Shown: one piece after another, positions 13,401-24,626 of the stretch | Layout of the letters: each line of letters starts with the position of its first letter | Position numbering within the stretch: the stretch's first letter is position 1 | NCBI GenBank assembly: GCA_036245805.1 | Contig: BTRK01000005.1 | Coordinates: 35,259,469 to 35,323,468, forward strand | Length of the DNA stretch: 64,000 bases | Source: Pristionchus mayeri | Taxonomy: Eukaryota > Nematoda > Chromadorea > Rhabditida > Neodiplogasteridae | Reading direction: 5' to 3' | Notes under the pieces: model-generated | The model's database searches: none | Seen by the model: the letters and a program-made list of their open reading frames with translations, nothing else | What the model was told of the DNA's origin: nothing | Position numbers and translations under genes: made by a program

Positions 13401-16400
13401 GTGATGCTGTTCCTTCCAAGAACGTAGCGAACGCAGTCAACAAGCTCAATCAGGCGGTAAAGAATAGTCTCATTTTTTTGTTGGAGATATGAGGGAGAGC
13501 AGCTCTTTTTTTGCACCAACTTGAACAAGCTGTAGTGCACGCTAAATGGTGAAAATATGAAACACAAAACAAATCCATTTCAGATCTACTCTGCTAACTT
13601 CGACAACTACTTCCTAAAGCTCATCGTGGGAGAGGACCACGCTCAGTCTCGTACGTTTCGATATTTGCTGTTTTCAGATGTTGTAAATCCTAATGCTCTT
13701 GGTGCTTAAAGGAGGAGTAAACTCAAAATTCAATTTTGAAGCTATCATGTGCACTGCCTAGAGCTCCACAACGATAAGAAGCTCTGAAATTTTCACATTG
13801 ATATCTCCATTCCGAACAGAGTTATCACAGGTCTTCTGAGATATCGCAGGTGGCGTTTGACAAACTGTTCAAATTGCTCCCACATTGACCCCACTTGCGT
13901 GGTGGATATACCCAAGGCCCATAAACATTCAGTTAACTTCTGGTGGCCGGGAATTCAAAAGTGCCTAAAATCCGGATCTGGGAATATTGAAAATTCAACA
14001 ATTCATATCTTCCTTCAACTTTGATCCAATGAGTCGCTCAAAAAAAAGAAATGACCGGGGTGACGAGATGAACAACTTTTATGTTGAAGACTTTTTGTTG
14101 GGATGACGAGAAAACTCTGATAATTGCGAATTTTCATTTTTTGGTGTTGGAATTTGCATGAAATTTGCTCGTCGTGATAAAAATCGTTCCACGTTTAGCA
14201 GAGAAATCGTCAGATTCGAACTCTACGCCCTTTTTTACACCTGGAGAAATATTTTCACAAAAATTAATGGAGGTATTTTTGTGCAATTTTGGGTCAAACA
14301 TGCTGAATTTGGTGTTTTGAGCCAAAATCGAAAATTTCACTTTCTCATATTTAAGTAATTAGTAATTGGGGGATATCTTTTCTTTCAGTTTTCAATCTTT
14401 ACTGACCTATTTTTACCAATTTACATCGAAAAAACCGACGATTTCAATACTTTATAAAATCATGAAATCTGAGACATTTGGCGAAAAATTTTCAAATTTC
14501 ATGATTTTATAAAGTATTGAAATCTTCGGTTTTTTCGATGGAAATTGGTAAACATTGTTCAGTAAACATGAAAGGTGAAAGTAAAGATATCCCCGTGCGA
14601 TAATTACTTAAATATAAAAAAGTGAAATTTTCGATTGTGCCTCAAAACACCAAATTCAGCATGTTTGACTCAAAATTGCACAAAAATACCTTCATTGAAT
14701 TTTACGTAAACGTTTCTCCAGGTGTAAAAAAGGGCGTAGAGTTCGAATCTGACGATATCTCGGCTAAACATGGAACGATTTTTTTTCACGACGAGCAAAT
14801 TTCATGCAAATTCCAACACCAAAAAATGAAAATTCGCAATTATTTTCATTCCAGCGAAAAGTCTTCAACATAAAAGTTGTTCTTCTCGTCACGCTGGTCA
14901 TTTCCTTTTTTTGAGCGACTCATTAGCTCAAAGTTGAAGGAAGATATGAATTTTTGAATTTTTAATATTCCCAGAGCCGGATTTTAGGCACTTTTGAATT
15001 CCCGGCCCCCAGAAGTTGAGTGAATGTTTATGGGCCTTGGGTATATCCATCATGCAAGTGGGGTCAATGTGGGAGCAATTTGAACAGTTTGTCAAACAGC
15101 GGTCATGTATTCATGCAATCTCTCAGAAGACACGTGTTATAGCTAGCTGGCTGGGAGCCAGATCAGGGAAAGCTCAAGGAAGGGGCGAGATAGCAGGCGA
15201 CTGGAAGAGAGTGCGTCTCTAGGTGAAACATATTCCAACCGAGCGCGCGTTTGCACTTACTCCTCCTTTAACATGGGAGACGGTTGTTTGGCCATTTGTA
15301 TTTGTTTTAAAATTATTGACGCGAATATCCTCAATGAATCACCTCTTCGAAAATCGGAATATCTTAGAGGTTGGTTGAAACGAAATGAATTTTGAGCATC
15401 GATTTTCAACGTCTGACTGAAATATTTCGATATAGATTCTATGAAATCCAGTAGAAAGTTAAATGCCCTCAGGTCATCACCCTATCGAGCAGCACGTCGC
15501 CCATCGACACCATCAACAGAGGCAGGAGAACGTGGCGCACATGCAACAGGTACAATACGAAAACGTATGTGCGATATACATGGTTGGGAATTCCATTTGT
15601 CCTTAACAAATCCGTGTATTCAAAACGTTCGAATATGCGAAGTGTACATATTCAAACGCACTTGTCATGCTCTCTTGCCGATGAGACAGAGGTAGAGCGC
15701 ATGCAAAAGGAAGAGCAGTTGTGTGCAAGATGAAAAAAGTGAAGGAACAATGAATAGATGAAATCACCCCCGTCACTTTCCAGCAGTACGATCAGCATCA
15801 TCAGGAGCGTCTTCGCCTGCAGCAGGAGCAGCAGCAGAGAGAAGAGGCGCACGCGAAGGAGCAGCAGGTGACCTACTTCTTTCTGCAGAGAGGAGTTACA
15901 TTGAGGAAACCTTTTTGTTGTCTTTGTTTATTTTCCAATCACTATTATTGAAGGGAGTTACCTAATTTCAGGCTCAGCGGGATGCGGAGTATCAGAGACG
16001 CCTCGCTGAGTACAATGAGCAACTGAGACAACAGCAGGAGCAGCAGGTGTGACTCATAATTGTTATCTTTGCTTTTCCATTTCAACGCATTTGATCAACT
16101 TTTTTAAACAAAAGTATTTACAGCAACAGCGTGAACAACCTGACCAGCAGTCGAATCAGGTGCAGTAGACCTACTCATTATCCACAATATCTCCCTTGGC
16201 ACCCATGGCGATATGGTGAAATTGTGCAAGAAAGCTCCTTTCTAGGTGCAAGCCCACGTGCAGCAAGTGCAGCAACAGCAGAATAGGTTCATCTGCGACA
16301 ACTACGGCAGAGTATTCGAGACGAAGACCGGAGAAGATGGGTGAGTATTTCCAGTTCGATTAAACGGTCTTTTTGCGTTTACCTAACGAACGAAATTCAA

Positions 16401-17928
16401 CGTTAGCTTTCATTTTTTCGGAATCTTTATTTTATATTTATTGACAACGGACACGACTACTAACTGTTCATAACCAAATCACAGATTAAATGGAATGTGT
16501 GAAACGCAAATGGTTGAAAATTATCTCGAAGATCGCAAAGTTTAGCATTCAATTTATTTCATAAATTCTAGACGCACTCGTTACGTGACCTACGACTTGG
16601 CAGCGCATGGAGGGTGAGTATCGATTTTTTTTTCAATTTCTTATTGTATTATTCGTGTGACTGGCTTTGAAAAACGGCTATCATTATGTATCGTTGAGAT
16701 AAAGATACAAAGTCTAATTCAGCGTCCGTCCCCCTTGCACACTCATCGGCGAGACTCCCAGTGGAGAGGCAGTCCGACAGGAGGGCGGAGTCGTGCAGCC
16801 CGTGCAGCAACATCAGCAGCAGAGACATCACGAGCAGAGGGTATTCATTAGGGTTGACCGAAAGGATCGGAATTCGGAACGTCCGATCGTTTAATTGAAT
16901 TATCTGGAGATTCCGGATCGAGAGTGGAACAAAGAACTTTCCGAAATCATTCCGGAACGGAACGGAACGACTCATTTTAGAGCTCGAATGGAGTGATTGG
17001 TTGCACTTAAGAGGAGTTTTGAAGCGAGTTTCAGAAACAAATTAAACGTTTTCAACAGATTTTACAATAGTAACAAGGTGTGTTTCACGGTCACATATAC
17101 CCTCAAATAAGACCTATCATCGACTCGGAATTGAGTCGGAATGTTCCTTTGTTCGACTCTCCGTTCCGGAACGAACGTGATTTTCATAATTTTGAATCGG
17201 ACGTTCCGTCGTCCGAACGAACAACTCTAGTATGCATTTATTCAATCGGAAATTCGACCAGCAACATTGGGGCAGCAGGAAATATAATTTTGACATGGAG
17301 TTGAAACATGGACTGAATTTCCTCCAAAAAATATGAGATCCTTGGAAAACTGCTCGTGTACTTATCCCAGCGGCACTAGGCCGGATGAGGCTACTGTGTC
17401 ATGCCGCCTTTGATATATCGCGCTAAATTGTTAAATAGTTTTCATCCGACCTAGCGCCATTCCAGCCCTATCCCGTCCGTCGTTCTTGCTCGGGTTCTCG
17501 TAAGAAGAAAGACGCAGAGGGCGACTGCTGATCTTTGATCTTCCTCTTCCACCTTCATATTATCGTTGTAGATAATGAATGCGTAGCCATGCGTCGTTGA
17601 TAAAGCCATCATGTTATGAATTGAATAATATTAATTCTTTATCATGCGACAGTGCAGAGGTATAAATTAGATGTCGCAGGGAAAATTAGAATCATGATAA
17701 TTATATCTAGATGATAAATTGACAAAAAAGTCATATCTAGATGACAAATTGAGTATAGCCGAATGAATTCGAGTGATGTGTCATAGTTGTTTTTCCAATT
17801 TCGTCCCATGCCACCTGTGATCCCTTCAGGAAGAAGCATTGGCCGATTACAATGGGAGACTGAATGAATATCCACCTTCCGTGGGGAAGGTGGCGTATCC
17901 TGGCTTTGCAAGCAAAGTCAACATCTAA
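10428..17928 (+). CDS. secreted glutamine-rich protein, 18 exons, 411 aa
   Basis: Function unknown; I do not recognise the family. Exons: 10428-10478, 10710-10760, 10833-10906, 11227-11297, 11464-11510, 11566-11621, 11770-11823, 12266-12335, 13388-13456, 13584-13650, 15473-15549, 15784-15867, 15972-16046, 16124-16159, 16246-16340, 16572-16613, 16723-16840, 17830-17928. All junctions are GT-AG and in phase. Residues 1-17 are a signal peptide (MRSLGLLLLATVAAAS). Residues 18-203 form a non-repetitive domain with few cysteines. From about residue 204, exons 11-15 and 17 encode Q/H/R-rich, probably coiled-coil segments, many ending in QQ at a splice site. A short cysteine-bearing part (NRFICDNYG...) lies between. 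AATAAA follows at 17954. Intron 10 holds a foldback element, intron 7 a small hairpin. Likely extracellular. Confidence 0.82.
12084..12206. mobile_element. small hairpin MITE in intron 7 of the glutamine-rich gene
   Basis: Terminal repeats CTAGAGTTCGAGAAACGATA and its reverse complement lie at the two ends, flanked on both sides by TTACGA, which looks like a target duplication. The core contains ACTCTCTCG and CGAGAGAGT, related to the hairpin family that is abundant at 45.8-63.5 kb. Confidence 0.7.
13826..15136. mobile_element. foldback element, CACGCGTCTTCTGAGAGA family, copy A
   Basis: A 1,311-bp inverted repeat inside intron 10 of the glutamine-rich gene, flanked by TTAT at 13822-13825 and 15137-15140. 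The right end reads TCTCTCAGAAGACACGTG; the left end is CACAGGTCTTCTGAGA. The arms are about 600 bp and centre near 14480. The mirror open frames 14134-14340 and 14622-14873 are consequences of the symmetry. Confidence 0.83.
16850..17235. mobile_element. degenerate inverted-repeat element in intron 17
   Basis: Left end AGGGTTGACCGAAAGGATCGG pairs imperfectly with CCGTCGTCCGAACGAACAACTC on the right. The interior shows CGGAACG/CGTTCCG runs that also pair. It lies immediately after the exon 17 donor. Older or more diverged than the other foldbacks. Confidence 0.5.
17379..17453. mobile_element. short MITE with GGCACTAGGCCGGATGA ends
   Basis: GGCACTAGGCCGGATGA on the left is matched by TCATCCGACCTAGCGCC on the right, about 75 bp in total. 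A related, less perfect copy occupies about 29892-30015. A lone GTACTAGGTCGGATGAG lies at 26720. Confidence 0.55.
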
Positions 17929-18241
17929 GTGAATTTTGGCCATATTTCAATTCAATAAAAGTAGTGAGATCATACTATTCACAACAATCAGTTCAATAAA
18001 GGTCCCGTGATCAACAGCCAAAATTCGCGCCCTATTTATTCGTACTTTCCAAATCTATCAAAAGCGACACCTGAAACATAGAGCGCGAATTTTGGCTGTT
18101 GATCACGGGATTTATTGAACTGATTGTTGTGAATAGTATGATCTCACTACTTTTATTGAATTGAAATATGGCCAAAATTCACTTAGATGTTGACTTTGAT
18201 TGCAAAGCCAGGATACGCCACCTTCCCCACGGAAGGTGGAT
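17870..18241. repeat. inverted duplication of the last exon and 3' UTR
   Basis: Bases about 17870-18032 (most of exon 18 plus the 3' UTR and AATAAA of the glutamine-rich gene) are repeated in reverse at about 18080-18241, with a spacer near 48 bp. The antisense copy has the same coding segment, including the stop, with a few changes such as GCTTGC to GATTGC. A transcript running past 18241 would fold into a long hairpin. Confidence 0.85.
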
Positions 18242-18427
18242 CTCGGGACTTTTATTGGCGCGGAGCGACTAAATGCATTGAAAGGGTTGAGATGGGAAAC
18301 CATCGGTAAACATATGGTTGTTTCTATGTCTTGTGGTCAAAATCTCGCGAGATAATTGAATTACCACCTTCCCCCTTCATTCTTCGACGCATTTTGACGC
18401 AACAACCCAATCCGCCAAGAATAGACT

Positions 18428-18616
18428 GTGCCGTCTTCTAGACCTGGCCGTTGGCATTTGCCAACAGCTCGTATGATTATCAACGAGGGCAAACTTAAAG
18501 TAACTCATGTCGGAAGCTTTCAACTCCCACCTCCGCCATCTACTCTCCCAGATGGTACAATAATACAAAGCAGAAAGTACCCGTTCGACCCCAACAAACC
18601 ATGCAGCCATGGGTAA
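18428..18616 (+). pseudogene. possible exon of a decayed second copy of the glutamine-rich gene
   Basis: An open stretch ends in CSHG and a potential donor (GG|GTAATT). This phase and ending resemble exon 16 of the upstream gene (AAHG-G|GTGAG). The next recognisable block downstream, at 19500, is an exon-17 copy. The sequence itself (FQLPPPPSTLPDG) is not recognised. Placement and phase are the only evidence. Confidence 0.3.
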
Positions 18617-18619
18617 TTT

Positions 18620-19495
18620 AAGATGCTGATTTCGAAAATGGCACTAGTTTTACATTAATTTGAACTTTGTACTTCATAGTAGGCAGAGTGTTGACAACTT
18701 GAAACCACTAGCCGTGTTTACAACCGTTGACCTGACCTGAGAGAGAGGCGCGGGGGAGGGAGAGAGGAGGAGGAGGCAGAGGGATAAATTCGCGCCGGAA
18801 ATTTTTTGAAAGGCGTCAGCACCTACAGATGGAAACCAATCTTTTCGAAATTAAGCTTATTGGATCCGCCGTGTCAACATTAGTCTACAGTAGGTCGGTA
18901 GGAACTTGGATTTTCCATTGAGAGCTTGGATAGCCGAAAATATGCCCGAACCGCCAGAGTGGTCAAAATTTCGAACTTTGAAGGCGATTTTCGCACCTTT
19001 CCAATAGGAATTTCACAATTCTGAAAAGTCTCTAGGCGGGCGACCGACTACGCTCTATCGAATGAGCTATAACATGTCTCTCTACGACTGCTGCGGGCTA
19101 AAGTCAGAAAACCGGGACGCCACGAAACCGACAAAAACTGGAGTCAGCCTGAGGCACTTCCGGTTATGATAGAGAGTTGAAATTTCGGATTTAGAATCCC
19201 TTATGTTCCGGCAGAAGAACTCCAAAAGATGGATACTTGGATTTGAGTTTGAACGGTACTCGATACCCTACCCTCTCAGGAACCTTTCCGACAGTGGAAA
19301 TTTCTCGTTTCCCGGCCAAAATTGCCCCGGCGCTTCGCGCCGTGGCTAAGCAGGTGATCAAAATTAATTAATGAATTGTTGAAAGAGGAAAATTGTGAGA
19401 AATCAAATCAGGCAATGTTTTCAAATGATATCGTAATACTGAAACACATTCGATTTTAAATTAAGAAATTTAAAAAAATGGTATGGTATAATTTA
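18620..19495. other. intergenic, no gene seen
   Basis: Contains purine-rich GAGAGAGG tracts at about 18740-18790. A fragment at about 19035-19075 reads like a tRNA D arm on the minus strand but lacks the rest of a tRNA. No convincing exon. Confidence 0.45.
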
Positions 19496-19499
19496 GTGG

Positions 19500-19610
19500 C
19501 CGATCTTCCAACTCCCTTATTGGCGAGGCTCACGGAGGAGATACTATGTGATTGGATGGCGGAGTCGTGCAACCGCTTCAACAGGATAAGAAACACCACG
19601 AGCATAGGTT
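19500..19610 (+). pseudogene. decayed copy of exon 17 of the glutamine-rich gene
   Basis: Preceded by TTTAG. Reads LIGEAHGGDTM and then a stop where the intact exon reads LIGETPSGEAVRQ: the CGA codon has become TGA. After it comes GGCGGAGTCGTGCA, shared base for base with exon 17, and CACCACGAGCATAG with a donor. An exon-18-like block (CTTCAG then AAGGAATCACTTTC) follows at about 19826. Confidence 0.7.
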
Positions 19611-20081
19611 GATATTTAAATTTATTACCCTATTTATCATGTGTCATTCACTTCTTCATAGAAATTGTGAATCGTATTCGGAGAGGGATCAGGAAAGATA
19701 TTAGTGAATCATTCAATAGTAGAAGTTCAATTTCAAGAATCACATGTTTGCCGCTGCACGCGATATCGAGAGGGTCAGATGATTCCAATGCCATGCCCAT
19801 CCTCTGTGCAACCTTCAGAAGGAATCACTTTCTGTATTAGAAAGAGCGATCGAGGCCACAGAGAAGAATTATTTAGTGACAAGGGAGACGCAAATGTGGG
19901 CCGCTCAATCCCATAATTTCATTGGCGGCATTTGAACTTCACCCCAATGGGAAGCCCAACGCCGCATTTGGTTGATTGGATATAGGTTTCCTAAGGACTG
20001 AAAATCGAGTCCGCGTTTTGAGACAAAATTTTCAATCGCACGCCTGAGAGATGTCTTCTATTCTTGAGGACATTCTCACAT

Positions 20082-21104
20082 CTATCTGTCTGGCGCAGTG
20101 GATAAAGCTCCTACTCTTTTTTTGTTTTTCTTCTGGATCCCCTTGAGCTGGTGGTTGAACGATATGACGGCAGGTTGACATATCGAAGTTCCTCCAGAGG
20201 GGATATTGACGATAAACAGCTGGCAACTTGGAGGGGCGCACTCACGAATCAAATCGTGGTTTTTGAAGGAGGGCCAGGCGTCCAGAATCAGGAACAACTT
20301 CGGGGTAACGAATCCAGAGAAGAGGACTTTCTTGAAGAATTGCTTAGTCGACTCCTTATTCATCATATGACTCGTAGCCACAGCAATCTCGAGGGTAGGA
20401 TCAGTGTAGCAGCCCTTCTGGGGAAGAACTCCGCCCCTCTCTCCGAGCTGCACGAAAAGCTTAGGCTTGAGGTAGCCGTCGGAGCCAATGATGGGGAGAA
20501 GAGTGATCGAACTGGTTGTTGCCCCCACAGATTGAGCCACGCACTCCACCTTCTTCACTCCCTTCCTCGCGAGCGTCCTCTTGCCTGTTCGTCCGAAGTG
20601 AATAATCGCCTTGAGATCCCTCGGAGTCTTCCGCCACCGAAACTTCTTGTTTATCTCAGGAGGCTTCGACATCCCTCCTTCCTGCGGTTCTTCCTCTTCT
20701 GGCCGGAACGATAGTAGTCGAATACCTCGGTCATCTAAAGATGTACAGGTGACAATGAGAATCAAATAAATATATCAAAACTAAAGAAGAATCATGGACT
20801 TGTAACGACTTACCATTTTGCGAGTCCACGTGTGTCGCTGATTCTTGGGGCTGTCGTCCGGCTCTTCGAAATCCCAGTCGGGGTCCGATTCGTAGCTATC
20901 CTGCTTGTACACCTCGACTCTCTCCCTCACTTCCAACTCTCCCGCTTCCGCACCACGCAACAGCATGACCGTACGATCATGCCATATCTTCTCAGAAGAG
21001 TTAAGCGAGTCGCGGGTGAGAGTGAGGGAGAGGGAGGGGTCGAGAGTGGCAGCGACTGCAGCAGAGACGCGGCTAGCAGAGACAGGGAAGAGAGGGCCGT
21101 CCAT
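20082..21104 (-). pseudogene. DDE transposase fossil (pogo/Tigger-like)
   Basis: Two pieces: 21104-20814 with donor GTAAGT, then from 20734 after TTTAG. The second begins in the frame EVFDYYRSGQKRKNRRKEG and must shift frame before FRWRKTPRDL. Towards the C-terminus it reads LFLILDAWPSFKNHD and IPSGGTSICQPAVISFNHQ. Pogo-like DDE transposases have a D in the equivalent of LILD, which is present. They also have a D in QPLDV, which here is QPAVI, so the third acidic residue is lost. Frameshift plus missing catalytic residue make it inactive. Family assignment is by motif recall and could be another DDE_1 lineage. Confidence 0.62.
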
Positions 21105-21542
21105 CGGAGGAGAGAGAAGAGCGAACTAATGACTGATTCAGTCCCGATTTGGAGCCAAATCGACATCGAGAGGGATGGAGATCAAGCACTAGACATGCAA
21201 ATGCGATCAATAAGGACTTCGAATGTCTGGTCTGATCAAACTACATTCTCTTTGATCGTTCTGCGCAACGGGCTCCTTGGAGAGACAATGCAACTGGAGA
21301 AGGTCTTGAGATAGTATTGAACTTCTTCCTGATTCATTATTGATAATGAATATATGACTATTTATTAGATTGAAGCATCGTTGTTAGTTGTATTAGGAAT
21401 TTTAGCTTCTTGTTGCCACTGTTTCTGTTGAGTATGGCGTCAGATGAAGTATTGCAACACGGAACAACTAAGGAATAGCGTTACAATGAAAACATATATT
21501 CAAGGGAGAAATCAGCGAGAGATATTTAAAATGAGCAAAACG

Positions 21543-21617
21543 TTTGTCTGACTTCGGGGTTCGAACCCATAACTGTCGGCAAAAAGAGCAGGAGGCTTAT
21601 CCACTGAGCCAGACAAA
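21543..21617 (-). other. tRNA-like sequence within the transposon arm
   Basis: Has an A-box-like GGCTCAGTGGATAAG, a perfect B box GGTTCGAACCC and a pairing TTTGTCT/AGACAAA acceptor stem over 75 nt. The D and anticodon stems pair poorly and there are four extra bases after the T arm. A tRNA-derived relic is more likely than a working tRNA. The left arm has only the A-box half (about 20086-20124). Confidence 0.4.
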
Positions 21618-21959
21618 TATATGTGAGAATATGATCAAGAATAGAAGACATCTCTCAGGCGTGCGATTGAAAATGTTGTCTCAAAATGCGGACTCGATTT
21701 TCGGTCCTTAGGAAACCTATATCCAATCAACCAAGTGCGGCGTTGGGCTTCCCATTGGGGTGAAGTTCGAATGCCGCCAATGAAATTATGGGATTGAGCG
21801 GCCCACTTTTGCGTCTCCCTTGTGAGTTGTTGGCAGAGGAATCTTTGAAAAATCAAAGCAGACAATGTTTCCTAATGATACCGTTATGCTGAAACACAAT
21901 CGCATAAATATGGAAACATTTTCTAAAATACTATGAAATAAAGACTAATTTACTGTTCG

Positions 21960-22345
21960 CCCCTTATCACTCCCTCATCAGTGAACTGTCAGTGGAGATA
22001 GTGTGAAATAGAAGGCCGGAGCAGCACGTGCAGCATAAAGGCAGTAACGAATTGTTCATTGAATGTTTCGTTCTTACACTTTCTGCACATCTTTTTTTTT
22101 GTTATGCCACGTTATAATCAAGCATGCAATAAACGGAAATGTTGCACTTTAAAATTTTCCGAGTTCACAGTTTGCACTATTCAGATCGCTGCTTTTCAGT
22201 TTCTCTTGTTATTCCGACAGTGCGAGATAACACGTAGTATCGAGCGGATCAGACGAATATTCACCAATGTTATGTCCGTCCAATGCGGATACTTCAGAAG
22301 GAAGCACTGTCTGCATTTGATCGAGTCAACACTGTAGCATAATTA
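21960..22345 (+). pseudogene. decayed exon 17/18 block, second copy
   Basis: LISELSVEIV then stop at about 21975-22012 corresponds to LIGETPSGEAV. The exon-18-like part (CTTCAG then KEALSAFDRVN) is at about 22303-22335 and corresponds to EEALADYNGRLN of the intact gene. Confidence 0.55.
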
Positions 22346-22441
22346 ATTAGTGAGTTGTTGGAAGAAGAGACCTTCGAGAAATCAAAGAAGGCAATGTTTC
22401 CAAAGGATATCGTAATGGTGAAACATGTGCTATCGAATAAT

Positions 22442-22870
22442 TTAGTGTCCCACGTTTCTACTCCCGTATTGGCGAGACTCGCGGAGGAGGGTTACGTGAC
22501 TGGATAGCGGTGTCGTGCAACCGCTGCAAGAGCATAAAAAATACCAGGAACAGAGGGTGTTAATTTTTTCCAACACAGACGTCGCAATCAGCATTGGCAC
22601 ATTGCCCTTCACGTCTTCATAGAAATGGTAAAGCGGATTCGGAGGGGGATCGGGGAAAGAGGGTGCGCACGTGCATTTCGACATAAATAAAATAATAAAT
22701 TGTGTTCCAGATCCCGTCCTCATTTCGTGCTCGGGTTTTCTTCAGAAGAAAGATGCAGAGGACGACTACTGATCTTTGAACTTCCTTGTTCTCTCTCACA
22801 TTATCTTTGTAGATTATGAATGTATAGCAATTCCCCGTTGCGCTAAAAACAATCATGTTATTCTTGGATG
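22442..22870 (+). pseudogene. decayed exon 17 block with intron, third copy
   Basis: 22442-22555 aligns with exon 17 (LARLAEEG region, GTGTCGTGCAACC, then AGAGG|GTGTTA) with stops. 22715-22860 matches 17465-17620 of the real intron 17 (CTCGGGTT...AGAAGAAAGA.GCAGAGG.CGACT). The duplicated unit is therefore exon plus intron, not exon alone. Confidence 0.6.
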
Positions 22871-22999
22871 GTGCTGCCTCGTTGTGCTAAATTCATACCT
22901 GAAACCATCGAATTTACAAACCCACATATTTTATCTCTCCAGTATTTCTCTCGGGTCCGACAGCATGTGATATCGAGAGATTCATGCTATTTCTTCTCA

Positions 23000-23105
23000 C
23001 CACATCAGATCCTCTACGAATCCTCATCAGCGAAACTAACAGTGGAGAGACTGCGCGATAACAGGGTGGATTCGAGCAAACAGTACAGCAGCAACAATGT
23101 AGAAT
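23000..23105 (+). pseudogene. decayed exon 17 block, fourth copy
   Basis: After CACATCAG it reads LRILISETNSGETAR and then a stop (TAA) where the parent has CAG. Further repeats of the Q-rich tail are visible as CAGTACAGCAGCAAC. Confidence 0.6.
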
Positions 23106-23783
23106 TGGCAATACGAGGCGACCTCGTTACGCCTCCCCCTCCTCGGATTGCGAAATAATAGTAGGGGGATAACGAGCTCCTAACCTACAGAGGCTGAAGG
23201 AGCAGAGGGCATTCATTTTATTGCATCAGGTGGAGAAGGATGAACGTTGCCACAAGTACTCTTACATATTTAATGTGAAGACGAAACGTAACTAAATCAA
23301 ATGACAAAAGATAAATAATAAAAAATTTGTTTTCGAGAAATTCAAACGTTGCTGCATTGATGAACATATTTTTTGTGATCATTTTTCCGTTTGGTCTTAT
23401 AAAAGAAATATGATGTCACACACCTGGACTTAAATACTCGTCGGGATTTGTTGCGATGAGTGATGGAAAAGCAGCTTCAACAGAGACAACGATGTAAGGA
23501 ATTCACTGTATACGCACTATACTTTCAAGAGAATGCTATGTAAGGAATTCATTGTATGAGCACTTGAAGAAGCTCTGACTGCGTAAAAGAGCGGCCGAGA
23601 TAGCTGGAGAACAAAATTAATTAGTCTTTTGTTGGAATTGAAATCCGTCACTCTATCAAAGCAGAAAAAGTTTCCAAATCAAGTATTGATGCTGAAACAC
23701 AATTAACATTGTGATATTGGAATATTAGAAATAATTGACTGTAATTGAGAGGTCGTCAAATTACAAAGAAACGACAAATTCAG

Positions 23784-23882
23784 TGTCCTTCTCCCTTTCT
23801 TTACCGGTGAATCTCCCAGCAGGGAGACTGTGCGACGGGAGGGCGGACTCGTGCAGCCCGTGCAGCAGAGACAGCAGAGAGT
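23784..23882 (+). pseudogene. open exon-17-like block, fifth copy
   Basis: After ATTCAG it stays open: GESPSRETVRREGGLVQPV followed by QQRQQR and a potential donor (GTGTTA). The phase matches exon 17. It is the only array copy without a stop. No matching exon 18 was found before the chemoreceptor gene, so it is probably a relic. Confidence 0.5.
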
Positions 23883-23899
23883 GTTAATCGTGTTCCAAA

Positions 23900-24620
23900 A
23901 ATATCCCACTACAATCGATGCCACTACGGTTACGGTTTTGAAGCAATGTTGAAACTTATCTTAGCTTGAACGAGGGAGATAACCAATTTGCTTTTCAGTC
24001 AAGTCCTGCCTCATCCTTACAGGTTTTCGTCAGAAGCTGCTCCCACATTTTTCCTCGATCGTATTCCACCCCTAGTACATCTAGAATCTCAGAATGTACA
24101 CGCACCATTAGAAGTATAGGATGTTGGTAATACCTATTTCAGATTTTCGCAGTCAGTAATTTACGTCCATTCATCAGTAAACGGGAAAAGGCATTCCGGA
24201 AACAAGAGTGAAATGCATCATCTTCGCAGAATTTTTATCCATAACTACACGAGCACTTCAATGCATAGATGATAATTGCTATACAACTTCAGAATGAACT
24301 ATGCCAATTCGAGGAAATTGCGGAGTATTCCGCATATACCCTATGGATTCCAATACCCTATGGATTATAAAAAAACCGGAAACCAATGTGTGTCTATCAG
24401 TGCTCTCCAGTGAGTTTCGATAACGTGAAGTGCATTTTTAAAACTTTACAATTACAATTTGTCTGTTCAGACAACAAGCTCGTCTGTATATTTAGCGTGT
24501 CACATCACCATCAATATTTATGGAGAGTAATCAAGCCGCACTGGCGTCAACACTCGTCCATATAGTCAGCATCTTTTAATTCACATTTTCACTTTGCATT
24601 TGCAAATGACAATTTCATCA
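23900..24620. other. intergenic, first exon of the receptor not identified
   Basis: No confident gene. A short direct repeat (ACCCTATGGATT) lies at 24346-24367. The first exon of the receptor gene that follows should be here but I could not fix it. Confidence 0.35.
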
Positions 24621-24626
24621 TTTCAG

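Larger units (their letters stand above)
19880..21822 (-). mobile_element. 1.94-kb DDE transposon with long inverted repeats
   Basis: Outer ends CAAGGGAGACGCAAA and its reverse complement lie at 19880 and 21822. Pairing continues for about 230 bp on each side (19880-20125 against 21590-21822). TGA adjoins both ends, possibly a 3-bp target duplication. A minus-strand transposase fossil lies between the arms. The element separates exon-17/18-like blocks of the decayed array. Confidence 0.72.

Noticed and set aside
19035..19075. Minus-strand AGCTCATTCGATAGAGC, like a tRNA D arm
   Set aside because: No anticodon stem, T arm or acceptor pairing around it.
20151..21314. Plus-strand open frames of 187 and 160 aa
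   Set aside because: Antisense to the transposase fossil; no recognisable domains.
21543..21617. A tRNA gene with perfect B box
   Set aside because: The acceptor arms pair but the D and anticodon stems do not, and there are extra bases near the 3' end. Listed only as tRNA-like.
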